DNA of 49,882 bases from Salipiger pentaromativorans. GTDB lineage: Bacteria > Pseudomonadota > Alphaproteobacteria > Rhodobacterales > Rhodobacteraceae. Location of the stretch: assembly GCF_024721115.1 (NCBI RefSeq), contig NZ_JAMDHK010000008.1, positions 137,766-187,647 of the forward strand, read 5' to 3'. This document shows positions 30,954-40,144 of this stretch, piece by piece. Position 1 is the stretch's first letter. Each line of letters begins with the position of its first letter. The position numbers were made by a program, and so were the translations under genes. The notes under the pieces were generated by a model, which had not been told where the DNA came from, made no database searches, and saw only the letters and a list, made by a program, of their open reading frames with translations.

Positions 30954-31904
30954 ATGACCACAGAACGCGTGAATGGCGCCGATATGGCTGATCCTGCCCC
31001 CCGAAGATCCCTGTTCCGCGCGCTGCTCGAGGGCCGCACCCGCAGGGAGGTGGCGGCAGAGGGCACGCCCGAGGCGCCGGTGGTGGTGTCCGGGCCGAAA
31101 TGGGGCGACCGGGTCGGGCTGGCGGCGGTGCTGCTGGTCGGGCTGCTCATCCTCCAGGAAGTGATCCGCAACCCGAACTTCAAATGGCATGTGGTCTTTG
31201 ACTACCTGTTCGAACCTACCGTCCTGCGCGGGCTGGGGCTGACGATCTGGCTGACGGTCGCGGCGATGGCGATCGGCATCGCGCTGGCGGTGATCCTCGC
31301 GGTGATGCGCATGGCGCCGCAGCTCTGGCTGCGGCTGCCGGCGGTGACCTATCTGTGGTTCTTTCGCGGCACGCCGCTGCTGGTGCAGCTCATCTTCTGG
31401 TACAACCTTGCCTTTCTCTTTCCCGAGATCACCATTCGCATCCCCTTCGGTCCGGTGCTCTATTCCGGCTCGGCGAACGATCTGATCACGCCCTATACCG
31501 CCGCGCTGCTGGGGCTGGCGCTGAACGAGGGCGCCTATATGGCCGAGATCGTGCGTTCGGGCATCATGTCGGTCGACAAGGGCCAGCAGGAGGCGGCGCG
31601 CGCGCTGGGGATGACCAACAGCCGGATCCTGTGGCGGATCGTGCTGCCGCAGGCGGTGCGCATCATCATCCCGCCGACCGGCAACCAGACCATTGGGATG
31701 CTGAAGATGACCGCGCTGGTCAGCGTCATCGCCATGTACGATCTGCTTTACGCGGTGCAGACCATCTCCTCGCGCACCTTCGACACCATTCCCATGCTGA
31801 TCGTGGCCTGTCTGTGGTATCTGCTGCTGACCTCGGTGATGACCTTCCTACAGGGCCGGCTTGAGAAACGGTTCGAGCCCAAGGGCGAAGGAGCCAGACC
31901 ATGA
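30954..31904 (+). CDS. ABC transporter permease, His/Glu/Gln/Arg/opine type
   Basis: 316 residues. A hydrophilic N-terminal extension of about 60 residues is followed by a first membrane helix ([18 protein letters not shown]) and the permease core from about 95. The family signature is present: [16 protein letters not shown] and the EAA loop [32 protein letters not shown]. Only one permease is encoded, so it probably works as a homodimer, which would be unusual compared with the common two-permease arrangement. The stop overlaps the ATPase start (ATGA). Confidence 0.92.
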   Translation: MTTERVNGADMADPAPRRSLFRALLEGRTRREVAAEGTPEAPVVVSGPKWGDRVGLAAVLLVGLLILQEVIRNPNFKWHVVFDYLFEPTVLRGLGLTIWLTVAAMAIGIALAVILAVMRMAPQLWLRLPAVTYLWFFRGTPLLVQLIFWYNLAFLFPEITIRIPFGPVLYSGSANDLITPYTAALLGLALNEGAYMAEIVRSGIMSVDKGQQEAARALGMTNSRILWRIVLPQAVRIIIPPTGNQTIGMLKMTALVSVIAMYDLLYAVQTISSRTFDTIPMLIVACLWYLLLTSVMTFLQGRLEKRFEPKGEGARP

Positions 31905-32665
31905 GCGTTCCGATGGTGGAGGCGACCCGCGTCAGCAAGTCCTTTGGCACGGTCGAGGTGCTGAAAGGCATCGACCTGACGGTTGCACGCGGTGAGGTGA
32001 TGTGCCTGATCGGGCCGTCGGGCTCGGGCAAATCGACCTTTCTGCGCTGCATCAACCATCTGGAAAAGCTCAATGCCGGGCTGATCAAGGTCGATGGCGA
32101 ACTGGTCGGCTACAGCCGCAGCGGCAACACGCTGCGCGAATTGCCGAGCCGCGAGATCGCCGCGCGGCGGGCGCAGATCGGCATGGTGTTCCAGCGGTTC
32201 AACCTGTTCAGCCATATGACCGCGCTGGAAAATGTCGCCGAGGCGCCGGTCGGCGTGCTGAAACGCCCCAAGGCCGAGGTGCGCGACGAGGCCGAGGCGC
32301 TGCTGCGCCGCGTGGGTCTTGGCGACCGGCTGCACGCCTATCCGCACCAGCTTTCGGGCGGTCAGCAGCAGCGCGTCGCCATCGCGCGGGCGCTGGCGAT
32401 GAAACCGAAGCTGATGCTCTTCGACGAACCGACCTCGGCGCTCGATCCCGAGCTGGTGGGCGAAGTGCTGGAGGTGGTGCGCCAGCTTGCGGGGCAGGGC
32501 ATGACGATGATCCTGGTGACCCATGAGATGAGCTTTGCCGAAGAGGTGGCGGACAAGGTCGTCTTCATGGATGGCGGCCGGGTTGTCGAGGCCGCGCGCC
32601 CCGAGATCCTGTTCCGCAGCCCCCGGCATGCGCGCACCCGCGAATTCCTGACCCGCGTCCTGTAG
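31901..32665 (+). CDS. ABC transporter ATP-binding protein, polar amino acid type
   Basis: 254 residues. Walker [14 protein letters not shown] (about 38-50), Q-loop [13 protein letters not shown], signature [16 protein letters not shown], Walker [15 protein letters not shown] and switch histidine VTHEMSF are all intact. It energises import through the preceding permease and is translationally coupled to it by a 4-bp overlap. Last gene of the importer. Confidence 0.95.
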   Translation: MSVPMVEATRVSKSFGTVEVLKGIDLTVARGEVMCLIGPSGSGKSTFLRCINHLEKLNAGLIKVDGELVGYSRSGNTLRELPSREIAARRAQIGMVFQRFNLFSHMTALENVAEAPVGVLKRPKAEVRDEAEALLRRVGLGDRLHAYPHQLSGGQQQRVAIARALAMKPKLMLFDEPTSALDPELVGEVLEVVRQLAGQGMTMILVTHEMSFAEEVADKVVFMDGGRVVEAARPEILFRSPRHARTREFLTRVL

Positions 32666-32682
32666 CGGCGGGCGCCGCCCGG

Positions 32683-33219
32683 CTAGAGCGGCGCCGCGGC
32701 CATCTCCGCGGCGATGGCGTCGTCGATGGGGGTGTCGTAGCTCATCAGAAGATAGCCCAGAACCGAATAGAACCCGACGGTCGCGATCAGATCGAACACC
32801 GCCTCGCGCCCCAGCGCGGCGGCCAGCTCGGCATCGAGCTCGGGCGGCAGGCGCCGCTGGTCGATCAGCGCATCGACGGCCCGGGCGATCAGCCCGTCCT
32901 CGCCCTCGGGCATGTCCCGCAGCGCCGCGATGCGCGCGTCGGAAAAACCCAGCTTGCGGGCGCGGGAGACGTGATGCGCCCATTCATAGGCCGACCCGAA
33001 CCGGTGCGCCGTGCGCAGGATCACCACTTCGCTGCGGTCGAGCCCCAGCGCGCTGTCGAGCACGATATGTTTGCGCAGCGGCGCCCAGGCGGCGAGCAGC
33101 GCCGGGTGATGCGCCATCACGCGATAGACGTTGAGCTTGCCGGCGAAACCGTCGCGCAGGGCCAGCGCCGCCTCGGGCCAGTCCGCGTCGGACAGCGGTT
33201 GCGGAAGGGGGTGGGTCAT
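32683..33219 (-). CDS. Carboxymuconolactone decarboxylase-family (AhpD-like) protein
   Basis: 178 residues, all-helical. The conserved EWAHHVSRARKLGFSDARI element contains the family histidines, but the CxxC pair of true AhpD is missing, so peroxiredoxin-type redox chemistry is not expected. Related proteins act as decarboxylases or are of unknown function. It converges on the ABC transporter (17 bp from the ATPase stop) and may be an accessory of the catabolic locus or independent. No shared operator was seen upstream. Confidence 0.82.
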   Translation of the reverse strand: MTHPLPQPLSDADWPEAALALRDGFAGKLNVYRVMAHHPALLAAWAPLRKHIVLDSALGLDRSEVVILRTAHRFGSAYEWAHHVSRARKLGFSDARIAALRDMPEGEDGLIARAVDALIDQRRLPPELDAELAAALGREAVFDLIATVGFYSVLGYLLMSYDTPIDDAIAAEMAAAPL

Positions 33220-33293
33220 GTCGGTCTCCTGCGGCAGTCGGTGCCCGGAGATCCTAGCGCGGCGCGGTGCCTAAGCGAAAGCCCGTGCCCCGC

Positions 33294-33333
33294 AAAAGGC
33301 GGGGCCGCCCGGGTGCGATGCCCGGGCGGCCCC
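33294..33333 (-). terminator. Terminator of the nuclease gene
   Basis: Arms 33301-33313 and 33321-33333 (GGGGCCGCCCGGG and its complement) form a 13-bp perfect stem. Read on the minus strand it is followed by GCCTTTTGC. It lies about 40 bp after the nuclease stop. Confidence 0.8.
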
Positions 33334-33336
33334 TTG

Positions 33337-33369
<33 letters not shown>

Positions 33370-33371
33370 GA

Positions 33372-36300
33372 TCAGCCGAGGATCGAGAAGAAGTTCAGCC
33401 CGATGATCAGCGGATCGTGGTCCGAGCTGCCGAAGAGGCCGGCGTCGTAGAAGCCGCTGTCCTTGTAGCTTTCGTCATAGTTCAGCAGATCGGGCTCGTC
33501 GGCGTTGATATGCCATTCGGTCGCCCCGGTGACCGAGGCGGCGAGCTGGCTGTCGGCAAAGCCCTGGTCCAGCGTGCCCTGCTGCCCGTCGAAGACATAG
33601 GAATAGGCCGTGTCCTGACCGATGAAGGCGTCGATGAGATCGGTGAAGCCGGCATCGTCGTCGAGATACTGGACCGGATCCTCCTCGGCATAGGAGTTCA
33701 TGTCGCCCAGCAGGATCACATTGCTCACGCCGCCGTTGTATTCGGTGGTGACCCACTCCGACAGCTCCATCGCCGCATCGGTGCGCGCCGCGTTCCAGAA
33801 GCCCTGACCGTTGCCCTGATCAAAGTTCGGATCGGCATAGAGCGCATCCAGATCGGCCTGGGTGATCGCCGTGCCGCCGCCGGCCAGATAGGCTTCGGCC
33901 GCCTCGGCCAGCGCCACCAGGCCGCTGTCGCCCTTCGATTTGAAATGCGAGGAGACGACGGTGAAGGTCTCGCCGCTGAGGTGATCGACGAAGGTTGCCG
34001 CGACCGAGGGGCGGTTGAGCTGGTCGTAGGCGTTGAAATTGTGGCCGATGGCAGTTGCGATGGCGCTTGCGAGCGCGACGGTGGTCGCGGCCGAGCTTTC
34101 CTCGAAGACGATGTAATCGCTGTAGAGCAGCGTCACCGCGTCGGTGTCGTAGACGATTCCGGTGGTGATGGCGTCCTCGCCGATAAAGCCGCCGCTGCCG
34201 GTGGGATCGACAAAGGCGAAATTGGCGTTGGCATCCTCGGCGTTGATCAGCTCGACCAGCGTGCCGATGGCCGATCCGGCGCCCGAGCCGTTGTTCTCGA
34301 TCTCCTGTAGCGCCAGCACCTCGGCGCCGGTGCCGAGAATGCCCGCCACCAGCTTGTCGGCCTGGCGGTCGAATTCCGAGGCGGTGTCGGCGCCGCGCGG
34401 TTCGAGATCGCCGTCCGGCCCGGTCAGCGCGCCGTTGTCCAGCGTGGTGAAGAAATTGAGCACGTTATACGACGCCACCTGAAGCGTGCCGCCCACATCC
34501 GCCGGTGTCGTCTCGCGCGCGCCGGAATTGGTGCTTTCGTCGATCTCCAGCGTTTCGGAAGCGAACACGGTCCAGTCTCCGAAGGCGAAGGTCAGCACGC
34601 CCTCGACGGTGCCGGTGATCTCGGCGCCGAGCCGCACGGTGCTGAGCGAGAAATCATCGCCCACATCCAGATAGCCGTTGCCGTTGTCGCCGGCGCCGCC
34701 CGGCAGGAACGCGAAGGCGTCGGGGTTCTGTGCCGAGCTGCCGTCGTCGATCAGCAGCGCGGCATTGGCGTTGGCCTCGGCAAGCTGCGCGATCTCGGCG
34801 GCTTCGGTCTGCGCGTCGTAAAGCTGGGTGGGCTGGGTCTGGGTTCCGGCGGAAATCTTGATCTGCCCGTAGCGGTCGAGGTTGTAATTCTCGATGATGG
34901 TCAGCGCCTCGGAGGTGCCGGTGGCGACCGAAACCTGCATCCCCTCGACGGCCTCGTAATTCTGCGCGGTGTCGGGCGACAGCAGGATCGTGGCGGCGGT
35001 GGGCAGCGGTATGCCCGAGCCCAGCACCGTCACATCGCTGACCGAGGTCAGCTCGGTCAGCCCGCTATATTCGGCCACAAGCCCCGTCGCCTGGACCAGA
35101 TCGCCCACGGCGACCGTCGGCGCGCTGCCGGTGTAGATGAACAGACCTTCCGAGGTCGCGGCATCGCCATCGGCATCCGCGTCCTCTTCCTGAAGGAAGA
35201 AACCGCTGTCGGTGACATAGGTCACGACCGCCTCGACGGTGACCTCGGTGCCTTGCAGGGCGCTTTCCTCGCCGCTGCCCTGAACCACGCTGATGAGGGT
35301 GATCTCGGCCGGGGCGGTATCGTTGCCCGCCACCGGCTCGAAGATCGCCACATTGTCGATATAGAGGCTTTCGGAGCTGGAATTGCTGTCGAGCTCGACC
35401 ACAAGCTGCGCGCTGTCGATGGCGGCGCCCAGCTCGGCGGTGAGGGTCATCCAGGCGCCCTCGATCCCCATGTCGTCGATGTCCTGCCCGGTGCTGTCGA
35501 GCAGCGACACGGTGCCCTGATCGGTCAGCACATAGATATTGACGAGATCGTCGGCCTCCCAGCCGGTCGATTGCAGAAAGGCGTCGAGCGAGACCGTGAC
35601 GGCGCCCACATCGCTCAGGTCCACCGCGTCGAAGGTCATGCGCAGCAGACCGTCGGCATCCTGCATCTCGTAGCCCTGCGCGCCATCGGTATAGGCGCCG
35701 ACGGTGCCGGCGAAATTCTGCACGCCGATGTAATCGCCATCCGAGATGCCGACATCGCCGCGGGTGTTGATCCAGGTGAGATCGTAGCCCAGCAGGCCGT
35801 CGCTGGCCGCGGTGCTGTCGACCGAGGCCTGACCCGGATTGTTGGTGAGATCGACCTCGGCGCCCATCGCGACAAGACCGCCATCCGCCGCCGCGTTGAC
35901 ATATTGGCGGCCGACCGCCTCGGTTTCGAAGCTCTGGGTGATCGAGAACAGCTCTTCGATGGCGATGTTATCGACGAAAAGCGATTCCGCCGAGGCGTTG
36001 CTGTCGAGTTCCACAATCAGCGTCGCCTCGGTCACCGAGGCGTCGAGCACCGTCTCGAACCGCGTCCAGGCGCCCTCGACGCCAAGGTCGTCGATGTCCT
36101 CGCCGGTGCTGTCGAACAGCGTGACGATGCCCTGATCGGTCTCGACCAGGATGCGGGCCAGATCGTCGGTCTCCCAGCTTGTGGACTGGAAGAACGCATC
36201 GAGCGAGACGCGCACGTCGCCGGTGTTCGACAGGTTCACGGTCTGGAAGGTCAGCCGCAACAGCCCGTCCGCGTCTTGCAGCTCATAGCCCTGGCTGCCG

Positions 36301-37556
36301 TCGGTGTAGGCGCCGACGGTGCCGGTGAAGGTTTGCACGCCGATATAATCGCCGTCCGAGATGCCGACATCGCCACGGGTGTTGACCCAGGTCAGATCGT
36401 AGCCCAGCCCGCCGGCGACGGTGCTGTCGACCGTGGCCTGGCCCGGGTTGTTGGTCAGATCGACCTCTTCGCCAAGCGCGAGCCCGCTGCCGTCGGCGCT
36501 GTCGTTCTCGTATTGCGACCCGGCGGCGGCGGTTTCGAAGCTCTCGTAGATGCGCAGCAGACCCTCGTCCATATCGGCCACGGCGAGGCTGAGCCCGGCG
36601 CTGTCCGAGGCCCCCGAAGGGTCGGTCACGGTGACGGAGATGTCGAAGACATTGTCGCCATCGGCATCGGCGGGGATCTCGAAATCCGGGGCGGTCACAA
36701 AGCTCAGCGCGCCGGTGGCGGGGTCGATGGCAAAGAGCGCCGCATCGGCCCCCGACAGCGCAAAGGTCAGCGCATCGCCATCGACATCGCTGGCCGAAAG
36801 GCCGGCATCGACGAGCAGCGTGCCCTCGGCGACGGTGATCTGGCTCGGGGCGCTCAGCACCGGGGCGTCGTTGCGGCCGGTGATCGTGACGGTGACGGTG
36901 GCTGTATCGGTGCCGCCCTTGCCGTCATCGACCACGTAGGTGAAGCTGTCCTGTGCGGTCTCGCCCTCGGCAAGCGCGTCGAACAGCGTGCCCGGATCGT
37001 ACTGCACGACCGTGCCGTCAAAGCTCAGCGCGGCGCCGGCTGTGGAGTTGGCCGAGACCGAGACGAGGGTGACCGTGTCGCCGTCGAACTCGCGGTCATT
37101 GGCCAGCAGATCGGCGGCATCGAGGCTCAGCACGTCGTTTTCCCCGGTCACGGCGCTGTCGTCGCGGGCGAGGACCGCGTTGTTGGTGCCGTCGAGATGC
37201 AGCGTGTAATCGTCCGACGCAAAATAGAGCGCCTCGATGCCGATCAGCGTATCGGTGCCGGTTTCGGGGGCGCTGGCTAGCGCTTTGACGGCAATCGGGC
37301 CGAAGCCGAACGGCCCGGTCCGGATCAGGTAATCGTCGATCCCGCCGGCATAGGCGGCGACATCGGAGCCGGGGCCGCCGATCAGCAGATCGCCCGACCC
37401 GCCGCCGTTCAGCGTATCGTCGCCCTTCAGACCGATCAGGATGTCGCGGCGATCCGTGCCCGTCAGCGAATCCGCCCCACGGGTTCCGAGCGAGTCGTTG
37501 TGCGGGGTCCGGCGCGCGTTGGAGGCATTGCCTGCGGTGAGGGCTCTGAACATCAT
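33372..37556 (-). CDS. Secreted ExeM/NucH-type nuclease with RTX-like and cadherin-like domains
   Basis: 1394 residues from the ATG at 37556, which has CGGAG upstream. An upstream TTG at 37577 is less likely. Order of parts: RTX-like glycine-rich repeats (about 28-65, GADSLTGTDRRDILIG, GDDTLNGGGSGDLLIG); VCBS/cadherin-like repeats (130-330); two homologous 200-residue modules (338-533 and 541-740); an OB-fold-like segment (about 755-860, VTYVTDSGFFLQEE); and the endonuclease/exonuclease/phosphatase domain (about 1000-1390) with VASYNVLNFF, LALQEIEN, SSHFKSKG, LLGDMNSY and SSDHDPLI. It probably degrades extracellular DNA for phosphate or biofilm remodelling. No Sec signal is visible. The RTX repeats point to type I secretion, but they lie at the N-terminus rather than near the C-terminus. 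Confidence 0.88.
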   Translation of the reverse strand: MMFRALTAGNASNARRTPHNDSLGTRGADSLTGTDRRDILIGLKGDDTLNGGGSGDLLIGGPGSDVAAYAGGIDDYLIRTGPFGFGPIAVKALASAPETGTDTLIGIEALYFASDDYTLHLDGTNNAVLARDDSAVTGENDVLSLDAADLLANDREFDGDTVTLVSVSANSTAGAALSFDGTVVQYDPGTLFDALAEGETAQDSFTYVVDDGKGGTDTATVTVTITGRNDAPVLSAPSQITVAEGTLLVDAGLSASDVDGDALTFALSGADAALFAIDPATGALSFVTAPDFEIPADADGDNVFDISVTVTDPSGASDSAGLSLAVADMDEGLLRIYESFETAAAGSQYENDSADGSGLALGEEVDLTNNPGQATVDSTVAGGLGYDLTWVNTRGDVGISDGDYIGVQTFTGTVGAYTDGSQGYELQDADGLLRLTFQTVNLSNTGDVRVSLDAFFQSTSWETDDLARILVETDQGIVTLFDSTGEDIDDLGVEGAWTRFETVLDASVTEATLIVELDSNASAESLFVDNIAIEELFSITQSFETEAVGRQYVNAAADGGLVAMGAEVDLTNNPGQASVDSTAASDGLLGYDLTWINTRGDVGISDGDYIGVQNFAGTVGAYTDGAQGYEMQDADGLLRMTFDAVDLSDVGAVTVSLDAFLQSTGWEADDLVNIYVLTDQGTVSLLDSTGQDIDDMGIEGAWMTLTAELGAAIDSAQLVVELDSNSSSESLYIDNVAIFEPVAGNDTAPAEITLISVVQGSGEESALQGTEVTVEAVVTYVTDSGFFLQEEDADADGDAATSEGLFIYTGSAPTVAVGDLVQATGLVAEYSGLTELTSVSDVTVLGSGIPLPTAATILLSPDTAQNYEAVEGMQVSVATGTSEALTIIENYNLDRYGQIKISAGTQTQPTQLYDAQTEAAEIAQLAEANANAALLIDDGSSAQNPDAFAFLPGGAGDNGNGYLDVGDDFSLSTVRLGAEITGTVEGVLTFAFGDWTVFASETLEIDESTNSGARETTPADVGGTLQVASYNVLNFFTTLDNGALTGPDGDLEPRGADTASEFDRQADKLVAGILGTGAEVLALQEIENNGSGAGSAIGTLVELINAEDANANFAFVDPTGSGGFIGEDAITTGIVYDTDAVTLLYSDYIVFEESSAATTVALASAIATAIGHNFNAYDQLNRPSVAATFVDHLSGETFTVVSSHFKSKGDSGLVALAEAAEAYLAGGGTAITQADLDALYADPNFDQGNGQGFWNAARTDAAMELSEWVTTEYNGGVSNVILLGDMNSYAEEDPVQYLDDDAGFTDLIDAFIGQDTAYSYVFDGQQGTLDQGFADSQLAASVTGATEWHINADEPDLLNYDESYKDSGFYDAGLFGSSDHDPLIIGLNFFSILG
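35337..36545 (-). repeat. Tandem duplication inside the nuclease gene (two units of about 600 bp)
   Basis: Each unit encodes about 200 residues beginning with a SFET element, followed by EVDLTNNPGQA, GYDLTW-NTRGDVGISDG, DYIGVQ-F-GTVGAYTDG and DSTGxDIDDxGxEGAW, and ending with VELDSNxSxES. Identity is high at protein level and obvious at DNA level (compare about 35695-35790 with 36305-36400), which indicates a relatively recent internal duplication or continuing gene conversion. Confidence 0.85.
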
Positions 37557-37845
37557 GTCGGGGATCTCCGAATCCAAAAAAGAAACTCTTGGGGCGGGTG
37601 TGTCCGTTGACTGTAACCACCGTATGACGTGTGGCGGTCCGGCGACGTGGGGTCACCTGCGGCCTTGGGCCGGGGCCGTGGTCAAAGCGGTGGCATCGCC
37701 CGAAACGCGGCGCTTTTCATCCCCGTGGCCCATCGGGCGCCGCGCGGCTCACAGGAGGCTTGACCGGCCGCTCCGGGCTGGCGAAGTTGTCGTAAGGGCA
37801 AGTGCCGCCGGCGGCGGGCTCGCGGTAGAGGGGTAGGGGGTGACG

Positions 37846-40140
37846 ATGGACGGTTTGAGAAACGCGGTGCGGGCCATCGTGGATCATCTTATCGCGCGGG
37901 GGGTTCTGCTGGGCTTTGCGCTGGTGCTGTTTCTCGTCGCCACCCATGACAATCTTCAGATCCGCGCCTTCTTCACGGAATCGGCGGGAACGGTCGACCG
38001 GCTGGCGGCGACCATCGGCGCGGCGCTGACGGCGCTCGCCCATTTCGCCATCCGCCGCGACACGCCCCTGCGCCATGCGGAGCGGGTCGATCTGGGGCTG
38101 CATCTGCTGCCGCCCGCGATCATCGGGTTCCTGCCGCCCTGGGGCGGGGGAAACTGGCTGGCGCCGGCGGTCGTGCTGGCGGTTGAACTGGTCGTGCTGC
38201 TGGCGATTGCGCGGCGGACGGAGCATGTCCGCCAGGCCGCCACCGACCGTCTGCTGGGTATGGTCATCGGCGTGTTCATCGTCTGTTATGCGCTCTTCAG
38301 CGTGTTTCGGGTCGATCTGCCGCGCGATCTGGGGGCGGTTGCGCTGGTGGCGCTGTTCCTGGGCCTGCTGTCGGTGCTGATCGACCTGCTCACGCGGCGG
38401 CGCCGGCTGTTTGTCGCGGTGCTGGCGGCAATCGGGCTGAGCCTTGGCACCCACGAGCTTCAACACGAGGCGCAATACCGTCCGATGCAGCCGGATGCGG
38501 GGGCCGAATACGCCGGGGCCGACCCGTTTGCGCTCTGGCTCTTCGACCGGCCCGATGCCGCCTATTACCGCGAGAACGATCTGCCCTATCCGGTCTTCCT
38601 CGTCGCCTCCGAGGGCGGGGGCGGCTATGCCATGGCCCATGCGTTCAGCTTTCTCAGCAAGATGGGCGCGCGCTGCCCGAATTTCGGCCAGCACCTCTTT
38701 GCGCTGGTCGGCGTGTCCGGCGGGCAGATCGGCAACACGCTTTACCACGCCAATATGGACGTGCCGCAGACCGATCGGGTAAGCGCCTGCGGCGACAGCG
38801 CGCCGGCCTCAAACAGCGCTTATCTCTCGACCGACCATCTCTCGCCGCTTCTCGCGCATCTGCTCTTCGTCGAGATCCCGCGCAAGCTGCTGTTTCTCGG
38901 TGCCGCCGAACCGGGGCGCAGCCATGTGCTGCTGGAGAGCTTTAACAAGACCTCCGACGCCTATGCGCCGGTGCCCGACGTGGCCTATGACGAGCATTTC
39001 TGGCGCTTTGCGCCGGATCACGACATGTTCGCTTACCGGCTGAGCGGCAAACCCGCGCTCGTTTCGGTCACGGTGAATGTCCAGACCGGCAACCGCTTCG
39101 TGTTCTCGCCGTTCCGCTTCACGACCCGGGGGGAAAGCTATCTCGATCTCTTCCAGGCTTCGGGGGATCTGGAAGAGGCCCGGCAAAAGCTCGTCGCGCC
39201 GTCGCTGGGCAGCGCCGCGCTCGCCTCGGCGAGCTTTCCCTGGGTCACGCCGAGCCTGCGGTTCTCGTGGGAGCGCGCCTTTAACGAATATCTCGACAAT
39301 CCGCCCGACACGTCCGAAGAGGACTACCGCACCGACGGGCCGCCGCAATCGGGTTCGGTCAACCTGGTCGATGGCGGGTATTTCGAGAACACCGGCGCCG
39401 AGACGGTGTCGGAGATCCTCGCCTCGATCGGACGCGAGGACAACACGGTCATGTTGCAGCGCGATGGGATCAACCAGGGCGACGGGCTGCATTGGTACGG
39501 TGTCGATAGCGATTACGCGCACCGGGCCCTTCCGGATGTCGGGGATTGCGAGTTTCTGGAAGGCCGTCCGCTCCAGTCGCTGCACGACAATGCGGTCTGG
39601 ACCCCCTGCGAGATGCCCTATTTCCTGATCACGGTGCTGGTGCGCAACAGCGCGCCCGAGCCGGCCAGCGGCGGGCCGCAATCCTTTCTGACCGATCCGA
39701 TCAAGACCCTGCTGCAAAGCCGGGGCGCGCGCGGCGGGCTGGCCATCGCCACGCTCGAGGAACGGCGCTGCGGCTTTTTCGAGGGCAGCGCCTGCGCGGC
39801 CCAGTTGGACGCGGTGGGCAGCGGCGATCCCAATCCGCAGATCTATGCGGGCATCTTCCAGTCGCGGGTGGACAGCGCCGCGATGGCGCTGCCGCTGGGA
39901 TGGGCGATGCCGCAGCACCGCATGCAGGCCATCGAAAACGTGGTCGTGCCGGAGGAAGAGGTCTGCGCGCGCTTTCTCAACGATTTCGGCGAGCTGGATT
40001 TCACGACCCCCTACAGCGACGCCGCGCCATACCCGCCCGAGCTCGACCTGCTGGTCAAGCGCAACTGCGCGCATCTGCGCCAGATGGCGCTGTTCTTCGA
40101 TGCCGATGCGCTGCGGGAGGCGCTGGCCTGGCGGCCCTGA
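37846..40140 (+). CDS. Membrane-anchored patatin-like serine hydrolase
   Basis: 764 residues from the ATG at 37846 with AGGGGG upstream. GTG at 37840 is possible. About six hydrophobic helices lie between residues 14 and 204. The hydrolase part follows: SEGGGGYAMAHAFSFL (oxyanion loop, about 255-270), ALVGVSGGQIG with nucleophile S291, and LVDGGYFENTGAETVSEIL with the Asp of the catalytic dyad near 505. These are patatin features (GxSxG plus DGG/DGA). Classical patatins are soluble, so the membrane anchor is notable. It probably acts on membrane lipid or a lipid-linked substrate at the inner membrane. Which side the catalytic domain faces is not decided by the sequence. It is divergent from the nuclease gene. 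Confidence 0.82.
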   Translation: MDGLRNAVRAIVDHLIARGVLLGFALVLFLVATHDNLQIRAFFTESAGTVDRLAATIGAALTALAHFAIRRDTPLRHAERVDLGLHLLPPAIIGFLPPWGGGNWLAPAVVLAVELVVLLAIARRTEHVRQAATDRLLGMVIGVFIVCYALFSVFRVDLPRDLGAVALVALFLGLLSVLIDLLTRRRRLFVAVLAAIGLSLGTHELQHEAQYRPMQPDAGAEYAGADPFALWLFDRPDAAYYRENDLPYPVFLVASEGGGGYAMAHAFSFLSKMGARCPNFGQHLFALVGVSGGQIGNTLYHANMDVPQTDRVSACGDSAPASNSAYLSTDHLSPLLAHLLFVEIPRKLLFLGAAEPGRSHVLLESFNKTSDAYAPVPDVAYDEHFWRFAPDHDMFAYRLSGKPALVSVTVNVQTGNRFVFSPFRFTTRGESYLDLFQASGDLEEARQKLVAPSLGSAALASASFPWVTPSLRFSWERAFNEYLDNPPDTSEEDYRTDGPPQSGSVNLVDGGYFENTGAETVSEILASIGREDNTVMLQRDGINQGDGLHWYGVDSDYAHRALPDVGDCEFLEGRPLQSLHDNAVWTPCEMPYFLITVLVRNSAPEPASGGPQSFLTDPIKTLLQSRGARGGLAIATLEERRCGFFEGSACAAQLDAVGSGDPNPQIYAGIFQSRVDSAAMALPLGWAMPQHRMQAIENVVVPEEEVCARFLNDFGELDFTTPYSDAAPYPPELDLLVKRNCAHLRQMALFFDADALREALAWRP

Positions 40141-40144
40141 ACGC

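Noticed and set aside
32683-33219. AhpD alkylhydroperoxidase function
   Set aside because: The CxxC pair needed for AhpD redox activity is absent, so only the broader carboxymuconolactone decarboxylase family is assigned.
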